NCBI GenBank assembly: GCA_030789695.1
Contig: CM061130.1
Coordinates: forward strand, 12,577,860-12,641,859
Direction: 5' to 3'
DNA length: 64,000 bases
Origin: Scilla litardierei
Lineage: Eukaryota > Streptophyta > Magnoliopsida > Asparagales > Asparagaceae
Part shown: in pieces, positions 20,750 through 33,296 of the stretch
Position numbering within the stretch: the stretch's first letter is position 1
How the letters are laid out: each line of letters begins with the position of its first letter
Position numbers and translations under genes: made by a program
The notes under the pieces: model-generated
The model's database searches: none
The model's input: the letters and a program-made list of their open reading frames with translations, nothing else
Told to the model about the DNA's origin: nothing

Positions 20750-23700
20750 TGTCACGCCCCGCTTCCCATTGCACTTGGGAGCGAGGACGCGACGAAGGTC
20801 CGCATGGGCTTAAAGCAAGAAAGGAGGTACTTTTTTCTTTTCTCTCCTCCTTGGTTTAAGCACATTACGCGTCTGTGTGATAACATCCTGCAGGTTCTTG
20901 CATGCGACTCAAACAACACAGATAAATTTTATTACAATCTCAAGTCTCAAAATGAATACAACAATGTAGGAAATAAAAGAGAGAGGTTCAACGCCCATAC
21001 AAATTTAGAAAGAGACAACAATTGTACAAAAAATGATACGATGGCACATCGCATCCTTAGCTAAGGAACTTAGCGGCCAGGCACTCCTGATCAACCTGCT
21101 CAGTCTCTAAGCATACTCCTCTGCAAACCTGTCTAATACCTGACGTATATTTCACAAAACAAGGAAATATACGTCAGCGAGGGGTCGCTCCGGCAAGATT
21201 TAAAAAGATAAAAAAAAGCTTGACCCCCGGCAAGGTTTTCAAAATCATTTCATGGCAATATGAATGACGAAATAGAATTTTGAATAGTTAAAACATGTCA
21301 GCGTAAGAAAGGTATGAGCACGTCAAACATGGTGCACAAACGGTGGCATGGAAAGTGTAGTGTGTACAACAATTATCATGGCAAGAATGGTGTGTACAGC
21401 AAATAGCATGACAAGTGTGGTGTGTACAACAATAACATGCCAAGTGTGGTGTGTACAGCAGTAAGCATGGCAATTTCAACGTAATGTGAAGTACTTCTAG
21501 GTAGACATTGAGTTTTAAAGAACAGACAGACGGTTTTTCATGATTTCATAGCAGTCAGACCCATTTTAACGTGCCAATAAAGTTGCAATGATTATTCTAG
21601 TTTAATGCAATGTTTCCTAGCATGCTTAGGGTTCTCGCCTTTAAGACGTGATGAGTAAGTCATTCTTCACGCGGGGGTATAATCGCGATTGATACTAGCC
21701 CACCGTATAGGTGGTGTTCTTGAAGACATGACCCCTTCATACGCTTAGTGGCCCACTCAACCCTAACCCCACCCAAATATGTGCTGGAACACGAGCCAGC
21801 CTAGTCGTATTACAAGCACGAAGTTGTCAACTCACATGACCACTCACGAAAGTCACGATTTCACCGCTTGGGCGCACGAACTCACAATTTCACGTTTTCA
21901 AGTATTCTATTCCGTCAATAAGTTCTATCAAAACGCATTCCATCCATAACCATTCAATCGAAAAGTGTACAAGCATGACGTGCAACGTGACATAAGGTAA
22001 AACTAGAAAATTCTTGATTCAACATTTAAATGTAACGATATTAAAACAAAAAAATGTACACTTGCCTGTTTCCGATGAATTGGATGACCAGAAGATTGCA
22101 ACGGGAGACGTGATTTGATCTGCGTCAATAGATTTGATATTAAACGGAAGTTTAATTAGTTAATTAACACTCTAGGCCTATACATGGTTATATGTAATGT
22201 AATGTTATCCTAGAACATATATTTATAGTAGCAAAACGTACTGTTTTAACCTATTAATTGATTAACAGGACTAACTTATTAAACTAACATTAAACTAACA
22301 TTGTATACTATGAATGGCTTGCTACGATACATGAATTACTAATATAGATTTACATATAAAAACTAATATGTATATATATAATTACATACTGGGGTACTGT
22401 TTGCATGCCAACATCACCATTGCATTGAGAATCTTATATGTTTGTAGGGTTCCATAGGGTAATATAGGTTTCTGTGACATCGGATCTGTGACATCAAGCT
22501 GAAAGTGATATGAAATTATACTTAATCATATACTGTCCTTAGGCATGCCTATGTTCACATATTGAAGTTGCTACTCATTTAGGGATTAATTATCAACTAC
22601 TAACTTATATAATATATATACTGTGAATCGAGCTAACTTAATTAGCAGTTTAGGTGTGGTTACTATACCATCCACTAACCTTAGTTGGTTTCTTACTAGC
22701 TTAATTACAATGAACCAATTATTCCACTAATTATCATATAATTCTGACTATATCAAAACTTGTACATGGAAGGATAATAAATTAACCAATATGAGCTAAT
22801 GTAACTCACTGGCACATATAAATATGTAAAATAGCAACCTACAACTAATTCTAAATAATGAAGTGTACTGTTGCATGGAGAGAGATGTAAACTCACTATT
22901 CGTGCGCACACTTTCCCTCGCAGATGGCAGCTTCGGAGGGAGACCGGTGCTCCGGCGATTGCTATGGCGGCTGCGGACGGCGAGATCGATGGTGTCGAGG
23001 AGTGCAGCGGTCCTCGTGGGCTGCGGGCCGGAGGAGGGCGGTTGCGAGGTAAAACAGGGGAGGAGGAGGGCTCCGCGGGTCGGGGCAAGCTCGCTGTGAC
23101 GGAGGGTGCTGTAGGGGGAGAGGCGAAGGGCACGCCCGGAAATGGCGAGTTTGGAGGAGGAGCACGAAGGGGGTCGTCGGGAACGAGATGTAGGTGGGAG
23201 ACGTGTGTGTTCGGGGGCTTGAGCGGGCTTGAAGTAGGGCGCCTGGGCCTGCGGGGGTTGGGTGCCTTCGAGAGAGGGTTGCGTGGCTGCCGCGGGGTGG
23301 CTGAGGCAAGTCGTTGTTACCGAGAGAGAGGGGAGGGCAGGGGCGGAACGGGAGAGAGGGTCGGGGTTCGGAAAGCGTGGCGGGCTGACGAAGGGATGCC
23401 GGGGTCTCCGGAGGCTCGGGTCTGGGTTGTGATCTCGCCGGCGATGGGAAGTCGGAGAGGCATCGAAGTGGTGGGTGTTTCCTGCGGGATTGAAAGGAGG
23501 AAGATGACGAGGGCTGCGGACAGTTCGGGATGTGTGGGACTTCGGGAGGCAGGGAGGAAGTCGGAGCGAAGTTGGCCGCCGAACGGTTGAACTGCGGGGT
23601 CGTCTGGGTCGAGGGGCTGGGCACTGTGCGAGCATGGAGAAATGGCAGATGGGTTGAAGGGAACAGTGACGTGTTGCAAGGTGCCGCACGAAGTCGAGGT

Positions 23701-25075
23701 TGCATGGGGGGTGGTGGGCGCTGAGGCTGCTTGGAGTTTGGGTTGGTGGGAGAGCCTGTAAATGGCATGGGTTGCTTTTGAGGAGAAAAAGGGGTTTGTT
23801 TAATTTCCCTTCTGTTCGTTTTGTAAGGAACTTAGGAAGCTGTGAATAAAAGGGTAGGATATTATTTGTTTCCTTCGTTTTTGTAGAGAGGGGGGTTGGG
23901 TGAAGTAAAATCATGGGAAGAAAGTAGAGAAACGTGGGGTGGTTGAGAGAGAGCACGTGACGCGTGGGAAAATGGGTCTATTGTTGGATGTGTGTGCACA
24001 AGATCGTGCGGTTAATGGTGATAGTAGTTAGGAACGAATCAGTTAAGTTAATTTAACCGTTAGCTTTTCAAATTCCCGGAGATATTAAAAATATTATATT
24101 ATTTAACCTGAAGTTCGAATTAAAAATGATATAGTAAAAATATTACTAATAATAGTAAGATTAGTTGATGTACAGACTGTTGAGGTTATTAATAACTATT
24201 AGATTAGGGGTTTGTAATAAGATGTCGTATGATTTGGTTCCGATATTTTGATTTATCAATTTATACTGGATTAGGAGAATCATTCGGTTAAGATGTTTTG
24301 ATTAGAGGGGTCGGTTGGGTTGCGATTTGCTTAAAAAACTACCCTTAAGATTTTACGATTACCGGTCAAACTCATTAGGAAATCGATGTTGTTAAGGTGT
24401 TTAGATTGGTCTAGGTTTGATCAAGATAAGATTTGAGGAATCATCCGATTAGGATTAAGATCAAGACATTTGGATAATCTATTTCGTTAGGATCTTTAGA
24501 TCGTGTCATTAGGAAATTGATTTAATTAAAATACTAAATCTTACTTAAGATTTTTTCGGGGTTTAAGTTTGATTTTTTGTTTTAGAAACTAATTCAGTAA
24601 GGGTCTTCATTTAGAAGTCAATTTGATTAAACATTGGGGGTTAAGATCTGATTTCGAAATTTAACCAAGTACGATATTTGATTAGGGAGGGATCGATTAG
24701 GTCAAGATTAGATTTATCGGACTCCGATCATTATTCGATTAAGATATTTTGATTCGAAAGTTCGATTTAGTTAAGATATGATTTATCATGATTTATTAGG
24801 TTAAGATATAAAACTCATCAAGATTTGGATTAGAAGATTTGGTCTAGGCTTGAACAGAATAAGATTCGATGGATCATTTGATCAGGATAAATGGTTTATT
24901 ACGAACTCGCCCCTGCAAATAACATCGACCAAAAATTAAAGAAACCATGAACGCGATCGCTAAGTTGTGATTAGAGCTATAGTAACTACAACCATATATA
25001 TCAATTACTCCAATTAAACCACTATTCTAATTATCTACGTATGAAAACATGTATAGATAAAAACAGGTCGTTACA
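20750..25075 (-). repeat. LARD 3' LTR (complete)
   Basis: 4,326 bp. In sense orientation it includes blocks with repeated GATTAAGAT-like words (about 24900-24200), a C-rich leader (23770-22870) that gives a 386-codon proline/serine-rich frame on the minus strand, a TATA-like site near 22220 and hairpin H1 at 21140-21177. The proline-rich frame is broken in the other LTR and is not treated as a gene. Confidence 0.85.
21140..21177 (-). other. LTR hairpin H1 (LARD)
   Basis: Perfect 14-bp stem CTGACGTATATTTC/GAAATATACGTCAG around loop ACAAAACAAG. The second copy is at 25947-25984. Position and loop correspond to Tekay H1 at 2972-3005; the stem sequence differs. Confidence 0.7.
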
Positions 25076-25558
25076 TCCTATCCACCTTACAAAAATTCCG
25101 TCCTCGGAATTGAATAAAACTAAGGAGATGTGAAGTGATCGACAGGGACATGCGAGTTTTTAAGAAGGTCAAGGATGGGGAGAAATTCAATCGGATAACA
25201 TGAAGTAGAAATATGTTGTCATGGATGTTGCGATGGGGAATTAGTAAATCAAATAATAAGGGGAAAGATATGGACGATCAAGATGTAACTATGATCATGG
25301 AACGACATTGTGGGTCCATGACAAGGTAATTCTATGGTTGTCGACGTAAGGGTACAATGCCGAAAATGGGTTACAAAAATCAAGGGTGGCTAACTGGCCA
25401 ACTAATGTCTGGAAACCCTAAGACTAGGATTTTCAAATGAGCAAAGATGGGTTAGGGAATCCGAGGAAAGGTGTTCTTGAGAATCAAGATTGTAATCTCA
25501 TCCATGTTGTTTTGGAGTATTTCGCATAGCACGACCTGCATGGGCCACCACTAAAACC
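25076..25558 (-). other. LARD internal region, non-coding
   Basis: 483 bp with no open reading frame of note. It holds the polypurine tract next to 25075 (TCCTATCCACC on the plus strand) and the putative primer-binding segment next to 25559, the minimum needed in cis for reverse transcription. Confidence 0.75.
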
Positions 25559-28500
25559 TGTCACGCCCCCGCTTCCCATTGCACTTGGGAGCGAGGACGC
25601 GACGAAGGTCCGCATGTGCTTAAAGCAAGAAGGAGGTACTTTTTCTTTTCTCTCCTCCTTGGTTTAAGCACATTACGCGTTCTGTGTGATAACATCCTGC
25701 AGGTTCTTGCATGCGACTCAAACAACACAGATAAATTTTATTACAATCTCAAGTCTCAAAATGAATACAACAATGTAGGAAATAAAAGAGAGAGGTTCAA
25801 CGCCCATACAAATTTAGAAAGAGACAACAATGTACAAAAATGATACGATGGCACATCGCATCCTTAGCTAAGGAACTTAGCGGCCAGGCACTCCTGATCA
25901 ACCTGCTCAGTCTCTAAGCATACTCCTCTGCAAACCTGTCTAATACCTGACGTATATTTCACAAAACAAGGAAATATACGTCAGCGAGGGTCGCTCGGCA
26001 AGATTTAAAAAGATAAAAAAAAAGCTTGACCCCCCGGCAAGGTTTTCAAAATCATTTCATGGCAATATGAATGACGAAATAGAATTTTGAATAGTTAAAA
26101 CATGTCAGCGTAAGAAAGGTATGAGCACGTCAAACATGGTGGACAAACGGTGGCATGGAAAGTGTAGTGTGTACAACAATTATCATGGCAAGAATGGTGG
26201 TGTACAGCAAAATAGCATGACAAGTGTGGTGTGTACAACAATAACATGCCAAGTGTGGTGTGTACAGCAGTAAGCATGGCAATTTCAACGTAATGTGAAG
26301 TACTTCTAGGTAGACATTGAGTTTTAAAGAACAGACAGACGGTTTTCATGATTTCATAGCAGTCAGACCATTTTAACGTGCCAATAAAGTTGCAATGATT
26401 ATTCTAGTTTAATGCAATGTTTCCTAGCATGCTTAGGGTTCTCGCCTTTAAGACGTGATGAGTAAGTCATTCTTCACGCGGGGGGTATAATCGCGATTGA
26501 TACTAGCCCACCGTATAGGTGGTGTTCTTGAAGACATGACCCCTTCATACGCTTAGTGGCCACTCAACCCTAACCCCCACCCAAATATGTGCTGGAACAC
26601 GAGCCAGCCTAGTCGTATTACAAGCACGAAGTTGTCAACTCACATGACACTCACGAAAGTCACGATTTCACCGCTTGGGCGCACGAACTCACAATTTCAC
26701 GTTTTCAAGTATTCTATTCCGTCAATAAGTTCTATCAAAACGCATTCCATCCATAACCATTCAATCGAAAGTGTACAAGCATGACGTGCAACGTGACATA
26801 AGGTAAAACTAGAAAATTCTTGATTCAACATTTAAATGTAACGATATTAAAACAAAAAAATGTACACTTGCCTGTTTCCGATGAATTGGATGACCAGAAG
26901 ATTGCAACGGGAGACGTGATTTGATCTGCGTCAATAGATTTGATATTAAACGGAAGTTTAATTAGTTAATTAACACTCTAGCCTATACATGGTTATATGT
27001 AATGTAATGTTATCCTAGAACAATATATTTATAGTAGCAAAACGTACTGTTTTAACCTATTAATTGATTAACAGAACTAACTTATTAAACTAACATTAAA
27101 CTAACATTTATACTATGAATGGCTTGCTACGATACATGAATTACTAATATAGATTTACATATAAAAACTAATATGTATATATATATTACATACTGGGGTA
27201 CTGTTTGCATGCCAACATCACCATTGCATTGAGAATCTTATATGTTTGTAGGGTTCCATAGGGTAATATAGGTTTCTGTGACATCGGATCTGTGACATCA
27301 AGCTGAAAGTGATATGAAATTATACTTAATCATTATACTGTCCTTAGCATGCCTATGTTCACATATTGAAGTTGCTACTCAGGTTTAGGGATTAATTATC
27401 AACTACTAACTTATATAATATATATACTGTGAATCGAGCTAACTTAATTAGCAGTTTAGGTGTGGTTACTATACCATCCACTAACCTTAGTTGGTTTCTT
27501 ACTAGCTTAATTACAATGAACCAATTATTCCACTAATTATCATATAATTTCTGACTATATCAAAACTTGTACATGGAAGGATAATAAATTAACCAATATG
27601 AGCTAATGTAACTCACTGGCACATATAAATATGTAAAATAGCAACCTACAACTAATTCTAAATAATGAAGTGTACTGTTGCATGGAGAGAGATGTAAACT
27701 CACTATTCGTTGCGCACACTTTCCCTCGCAGATGGCAGCTTCGGAGGGAGACCGGTGCTCCGGCGATTGCTATGGCGCTGCGGACGGCGAGATCGATGGG
27801 TCGAGGAGTGCAGCGGTCCTCGTGGGCTGCGGGGCCGGAGGGAGGCGGGTTGCGAGGTAAAACAGGGGAGGAGGGCTCCGCGGGTCGGGGCAAGCTCGCT
27901 GTGACGGAGGGTGCTGTAGGGGAGAGGCGAAGGGCACGCCGGAAATGGCGAGTTTGGAGGAGGGAGCACGAAGGGGTCGTCGGGGAACGAGATGTAGGTG
28001 GGGAGACGTGGTGTTCGGGGCTTGAGCGGGCTTTGAAGTAGGACGCCTGGGCCTGCGGGGGTTGGGTGCCTTCGAGAGAGGGTTGCGTGGCTGCCGCGGG
28101 GGTGGCTGAGGCAAGTCGTTGTTACCGGAGAGAGGGAGGGGCAGGGGCGGAACGGGAGAGAGGTCGGGGTTCGGAAGCGTGGCGGGCTGACGAAGGGATG
28201 CCGGGGTCTCCGGAGGCTCGGGTCTGGGTTGTGATCTCGCCGGCGATGGGAAGTCGGAGAGGCATCGAAGTGGGTGGGTGTTTCCTGCGGGATTGAAAGG
28301 AGGAAGATGACGAGGGCGCGGACAGTTCGGATGTGTGGACTTCGGGAGGCAGGGAGGAAGTCGGAGCGAAGTTGGCCGCCGACGGTTGAACTGCGGGGGT
28401 CGTCTGGGGTCGAGGGGCTGGGCACTGTGCGAGCATGGAGAAATGGCAGATGGTTGAAGGGGAACAGTGACGTGTTGCAAGGTGCCGCACGAAGTCGAGG

Positions 28501-29750
28501 TTGCATGGGGGGTGTGGGCGCTGAGGCTGCTTGGAGTTTGGGTTGGTGGGGAGAGCCTGTAAATGGCATGGGTTGCTTTTGAGGAGAAAAAGGGTTTGTT
28601 TAATTTCCCTTCTGTTCGTTTTGTAAGGAACTTAGGAAGCTGTGAATAAAAGGGTAGGGATATTATTTGTTTCCTTCGTTTTTGTAGAGAGGGGGTTGGG
28701 TGAAGTAAAAATCATGGGAAGAAAGTAGAGAACGTGGGTGGTTTGAGAGAGAGCACGTGACGCGTGGGAAAATGGGTCTATTGTTGGATGTGTGCACAAG
28801 ATCGTGCGGTTAATGGTGATAGTAGTTAGGAAACGAATCAGTTAAGTTAATTTAACCGTTAGCTTTTTCAAATTCCGGAGATATTAAAAATATTATATTA
28901 TTTAACCTGAAGTTCGAATTAAAAATGATATAGCTAAAAATATTACTAATAATAGTAAGATTAGTTGATGTACAGACTGTTGAGGTTATTAATAACTATT
29001 AGATTAGGGTTTGTAATAAGATGTCGTATGATTTGGTTCCGATATTTTGATTTATCAATTTATACTGGATTAGGAGAATCATTCGGTTAAGATGTTTTGA
29101 TTAGAGGGTCGGTTGGGTTGCGATTTGCTTAAAAAACTACCCTTAAGATTTTACGATTACCGGTCAAACTCATTAGGAAATCGATGTTGTTAAGGTGTTT
29201 AGATTGGTCTAGGTTTGATCAAGATAAGATTTGAGGAATCATCCGATTAGGATTAAGATCAAGACATTTGGATAATCTATTTCGTTAGGATCTTTAGATC
29301 GTGTCATTAGGAAATTGATTTAATTAAAATACTAAATCTTACTCTAAGATTTTTTCGGGTTTAAGTTTGATTTTTGTTTTTAGAAACTAATTCAGTAAGG
29401 GTCTTCATTTAGAAGTCAATTTGATTAAACATTGGGGGTTAAGATCTGATTTCGAAATTTAACCAAGTACGATATTTGATTAGGAGGGATCGATTAGGTC
29501 AAGATTAGATTTATCGGACTCCGATCATTATTCGATTAAGATATTTTGATTCGAAAGTTCGATTTAGTTAAGATATGATTTATCATGATTTATTAGGTTA
29601 AGATATAAAAACTCATCAAGATTTGGGATTAGAAGATTTGGTCTAGGCTTGAACAGAATAAGATTCGATGGATCATTTGATCAGGATAAATGGTTTATTA
29701 CGAACTCGCCCCTGCAAATAACATCGACCAAAAATTAAAGAAACCATGAA
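25559..29750 (-). repeat. LARD 5' LTR (outer end missing)
   Basis: Matches 20750-24951. Differences are mostly one-base length changes in homopolymer runs. It stops at ...ACCATGAA and joins the duplicated 27-bp flank, lacking the outer 122 bp present in the other LTR. Confidence 0.85.
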
Positions 29751-29777
29751 CGGATCCTTGGTATGCCACACTCGTTC
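29751..29777. repeat. 27-bp direct repeat, right copy
   Basis: Exact copy of 20723-20749. Directly after it the accessory ORF of element A resumes (CACTTTCCACCC). Confidence 0.85.
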
Positions 29778-30007
29778 ACTTTCCACCCTTGGATCCTGTC
29801 GATTGGCACCCGTGTGTCAGTTCACCCAGTGCCACCATTATCCACCACGATCCACCAATAAATCTCGATCCTCCGGTGGTCCAGCCTGTTGCTCCTCCCT
29901 CTCCTATTCGCACACCCTCTCCTTCATCCTCAGAGGATTCCTTCTACCATTATTCACCATCCTCCTCGCCATCTCCGTACCATTCTACCGAAAGCGACTC
30001 CGATTGA

Positions 30008-31659
30008 CCTCCTCCTCGCATATTTCTGCATTTTCATGATCATATCATTTCGCTAGCATTGTCATGTCTAGCTTGGGGGAGTCATTTTTTCTGTGTATTG
30101 TTCTTTGATGTTTTTATGGTGTACTTGTTTATATTTTTCGTGTGGTGTAATTTTCTTTATTTTCCTTTTTCGTATGTGTGCTTTTCTTGTTTTTCATTTC
30201 TTTTTGAGTCGGTGCGTATTTCCCCCCTTTTCATTGCCCTCCCGTATTCATTTTTATTGCATTGAGGGCAATGCAAGTTTCTGCTTGGGGGAGTCGCACT
30301 TCGTACGTCGTTTTGTGTCTTTTTCTTCGTTTTTGAGTTGTTTTCACCGTGTTTTTCTTTTTCTTTATTTCCTTTTTCTCCTCTCTCTCCTAGAGATGAC
30401 CCCAAATGATGAATTGCCACAGAATCACACACACACCTAGCATGGTTTCGATAATTACATTCTCTGACCGTAGGAAGCTGAGTCCTCTTGCATTTCATGC
30501 ATCGTGGGTCCATCTTGCTTTTGGTTGAGTCGTGTGTCATGTCTAGCTTACGGTGTGCTTCTACTGCGTGATTTTGATTTATATACCTATCCTGGAATGA
30601 CCCCAAGATTATCATGTTTCGATTTGAATATGCGGTATCTGCTTCTCCTGTCTGCCTCTATATGCATGCTATATTTATATCGTATATTTCCTTTTGCATC
30701 GGACGGGATTCCACAATTAGGACTAGGATAACCCTGATAACCCATTTAGCATATGCTCTGATTAGCGAAAAAATCTCCTTTGCCCAAGTGTTTAGAATCC
30801 GATTTCTTTTTTTTCGTTTTACTTGGTGCAAATCCCCTCGTCGTGTACCGTTCTCCCACTTGGGAGAGTACACATGTGTATATACCCCAAAATCCAAAAA
30901 TCCAAAAAAAAGAGAGAAAAGAAAAACCAAAAGAAAAAAAGAAGAAAAGAGAAAAGAAAAGAAAAAATATATATGTATAGCCAAAAGCCCAAAAATACAA
31001 ATATCCAAAACCTAAAAAAAATTCCTATGTGAATATTTTGCCAGAATAAAGGAAAGGCAAGAATTTGCACCGAGTGTTCTTCTCCATGTCATCTCAACCC
31101 CATCGTTTTCGAAAACACTTGGTGTAGGGACCTTCTAGCTATTATCTAGGCGATAGTGAGGTGATTTCCTAGTCCCTAGTTATGGAGTCCCTGACGCATG
31201 ATACGATTCGATTCTTACTCCATTCTGATTCATGCTTGAGCTATATATTCGCCGCTTATTTCAAATCGAATCGATGCTTGGGTCTTTTCTTGGATTTGTG
31301 TATATGGAGCTTTATTGCACATTGTAGATAGAAACACCGTCTGCTAGCATGCGACCACACTCACTCGCGCTTCACCGCGTGGGCCCACGACACTAGTTTG
31401 GACTCGTTTTCTTTGGTTTAGTGTTGTGATTTGTCGTTTGCTTGCTTGGTGTGGCGTTTTTGATTTTGTTGGCCCTGATGGGCGATTTAGGATTTTGATT
31501 TCTCTTTGTCTAGTGTGGCGTTTTTGATTTTGTTGGCCCTGATGGGCGATTTAGGATTTTGATTTCTCTTTGTCTATCTTTCTCTCTATTTTCTCCCTCC
31601 GAGCTCCTACTCTCACTCGTCTTCCTCGAGGACGAGAAAGGGTTCAGCTTGGGAGATTT
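30008..31659 (+). other. 3' untranslated region of element A with polypurine motifs and A-rich block
   Basis: Contains AGCTTGGGGGAG-type motifs at about 30070-30080 and 30283-30292, and AGCTTGGGAGA at about 31646-31656 next to the inferred 3' LTR start. A purine-rich block with CCAAAA words runs from about 30890 to 31020. TCCTCGAGGACGAG at about 31623, an Athila landmark, precedes the final polypurine tract. Short reading frames here look spurious. Confidence 0.65.
31449..31576. repeat. 64-bp tandem duplication
   Basis: Two adjacent, essentially identical 64-bp units starting GTGTGGCGTTTTTG at 31449 and 31513. Confidence 0.85.
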
Positions 31660-32123
31660 TGACGTGTGTGTGTATTTTATATATTCACGCACGTCTTTTT
31701 TGTGTTTTTCCGTTATTTTCCGTCGTCACGTATCCATTTTCTCATATTTTCTAGTTTTCTTTCACTTCTCCTTGTTTTTGTGTGTTTGCATCAGATTGCC
31801 TGTATAGGGGACACATAACGAAGATATCATAAGTCCCCGAAGCAACGGGAGGAGTCATGCGTGATCCAGGGGGTCAAACGACCAATATTACCACTTTTCA
31901 GCCCCCACCCGATTGGTTGGACAGAGCCAACCGATCGGGTGATGCACGCATGTATGACCCGGACACAAGCTAAAGCAAAGTAAGGATCAACCGACCGGGT
32001 CACCGACCGGTTCATCCCAACAGAGTTCTCGGGAAAATGGAGCTGAATTCCAACCAATCGGGTGACCTTCACCCGATCGGTTCATCTGTAGCTGATTCCT
32101 CCGAATGACGACCCGGAGAGCTC
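31660..32123 (+). repeat. 3' LTR of element A, left part
   Basis: Begins near TGACGTGTGTG after the polypurine tract; the exact start is inferred because the 5' LTR start is not in the window. Contains the first half of the CCGATCGG array (about 31905-32090). It continues at 42308 after Copia E. Confidence 0.6.
31905..32090 (+). promoter_or_regulatory. CCGATCGG palindrome array, 3' LTR of A, left part
   Basis: Five to six copies of CAACCGATCGGGTGA/CACCCGATCGGTT variants, often in back-to-back pairs. It continues at 42375-42545. Confidence 0.7.
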
Positions 32124-32901
32124 TGTAAGGATCACCTTACCCTTGCAATACTAACAACACACACTAGAGGGAGGTGAATAGTGTAATGGCAATAAAATTG
32201 TCCAATTAAAATTTAACTTGCAAATGCGGAATTATAAATGCAAGAGGAATTAAAAGGCACAATCAATCCAAACGCAAACACACAGTTTTACCCTGGTTCC
32301 CCAAACTTGGGTACATCCAGCCACACCAATATTCACTATATTTCTACACAGAGAAGTGAATACAAATCTCACAAGGAGATACCCCACAAAGAGGATTTAT
32401 GCCCTACACAAGGACCCAACCAATCCTACACGAGGATCAAGACTCCCACACAGAGAATAACTAACTCACACTCAGAGAATTAGGGTTAGCCCTACACTAG
32501 GTGTCACGCCCCGCTTCCCAAAACTACGGAGGCGAAGCGTGACTAAGGCCCGCTTGGGCCGGAGCTGTGAAGCTCGGACCCAATAAGCGTCTGTAGGGGT
32601 ACCATCTTAAAATTTTTAGGTTCTTGCATTAATAAGATTCGGAACAATAGAAAGTATAGAAAGAAAGTGGCATTCATTAATATAGAGAGATAATATCCAG
32701 CGAGTACAAAGTCTAAAAAGAGAAGCCTAAGAATGGTAACAAACTATCGAGAGAGCAAACTAAAAGTAGTAACCTCTGAAAGACGGCGACTGAAAAGTCC
32801 TCAAGGTCTGGTCCTCGCCAGGCACGTACTCTGGGTCGACGTCCTCGGGCTCCATGTACTCCGGTAAGTCTGCCTCATCCACGAACTTTGGCTTGACACC
32901 T

Positions 32902-32936
32902 GATGTACAGCACCCAAAAGAAAGGAACTGTACGTC
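32902..32936 (-). other. LTR hairpin H1 (solo LTR)
   Basis: Core stem GTACAG/CTGTAC around CACCCAAAAGAAAGGAA, with two further pairs after one mismatch. Homologous in place and loop to Tekay 2972-3005 (CCCAAAAGAGCAAGG) and LARD 21140-21177. Confidence 0.5.
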
Positions 32937-33296
32937 TGGTAAAGTCTACAAAAAGGGTTAGACTCTACTGCAAGTGTACCGAACTATTAAACAACAGTTT
33001 ACTGGTTGATTAGCATGCTGGGGTTATAACAGAGTATCAAAAGGAAGTTAACACAGCAGGAAAGTAAAGCGTAGCAAGCAGTAGTCGTAGCGTGTGCTAC
33101 CGACTACGGGACTAACCTAAATGGGTCGTGACAAGACGTGACAAGACCAGCAAGACAGGACAGGACAAGACACGACACGACACGACACGTGTGACTCGAA
33201 GGGTTCACGCCTTACGGTTCGAGGGGGATCAAACCCTCTCCCCGTGCGCACGCTCAACCCTACCCCAACCCAAGTGCTCAAGACAAGACAAGTCCA

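Larger units (their letters stand above)
20750..29750 (-). mobile_element. LARD-like non-autonomous Gypsy element with giant LTRs
   Basis: Two direct repeats of about 4.3 and 4.2 kb (20750-25075 and 25559-29750) flank an internal region of only 483 bp. LTR ends TGTCACGCCCCGCTTCCC and CGTTACA match those of the Tekay and solo LTRs, so it is a Tekay relative on the minus strand. The polypurine region (25076-25100) and the putative primer-binding segment (25530-25558) also match Tekay. No gag or pol is present; mobilisation would need proteins supplied by another element. The right LTR lacks about 122 bp of its outer end. Confidence 0.85.
18819..30007 (+). pseudogene. Accessory ORF of element A (ATHILA ORF-1-like), broken and split by the LARD
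   Basis: Starts MARDQDKGKGIM at 18819, then a basic/proline-rich N-terminus (RKRQKTTRPP) and FRSQEQKDFYHRLDARG. Across three frames it continues through a region with LGWLAFLNATAVSYPSLTLE and FPRDESGTVTIPDLFILWAM (about 19060-19870), reminiscent of the plant ATHILA ORF-1 family (PF03078). A serine/threonine/proline-rich tail is cut at 20749 by the LARD. After the LARD it resumes and ends in a serine-rich acidic C-terminus at 30007. Several frameshifts and stops make it non-functional. Its function in Athila elements is not established. It has its own promoter-like region upstream. Confidence 0.6.

Noticed and set aside
22796..23956. 386-codon proline/serine-rich frame in the LARD LTR
   Set aside because: The equivalent sequence at 27700-28570 is frameshifted, codon use follows C-rich composition and no domain is seen. 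Treated as leader sequence.
30059..31070. Several phenylalanine- or lysine-rich short frames
   Set aside because: Low-complexity T-rich and A-rich 3' region of element A.
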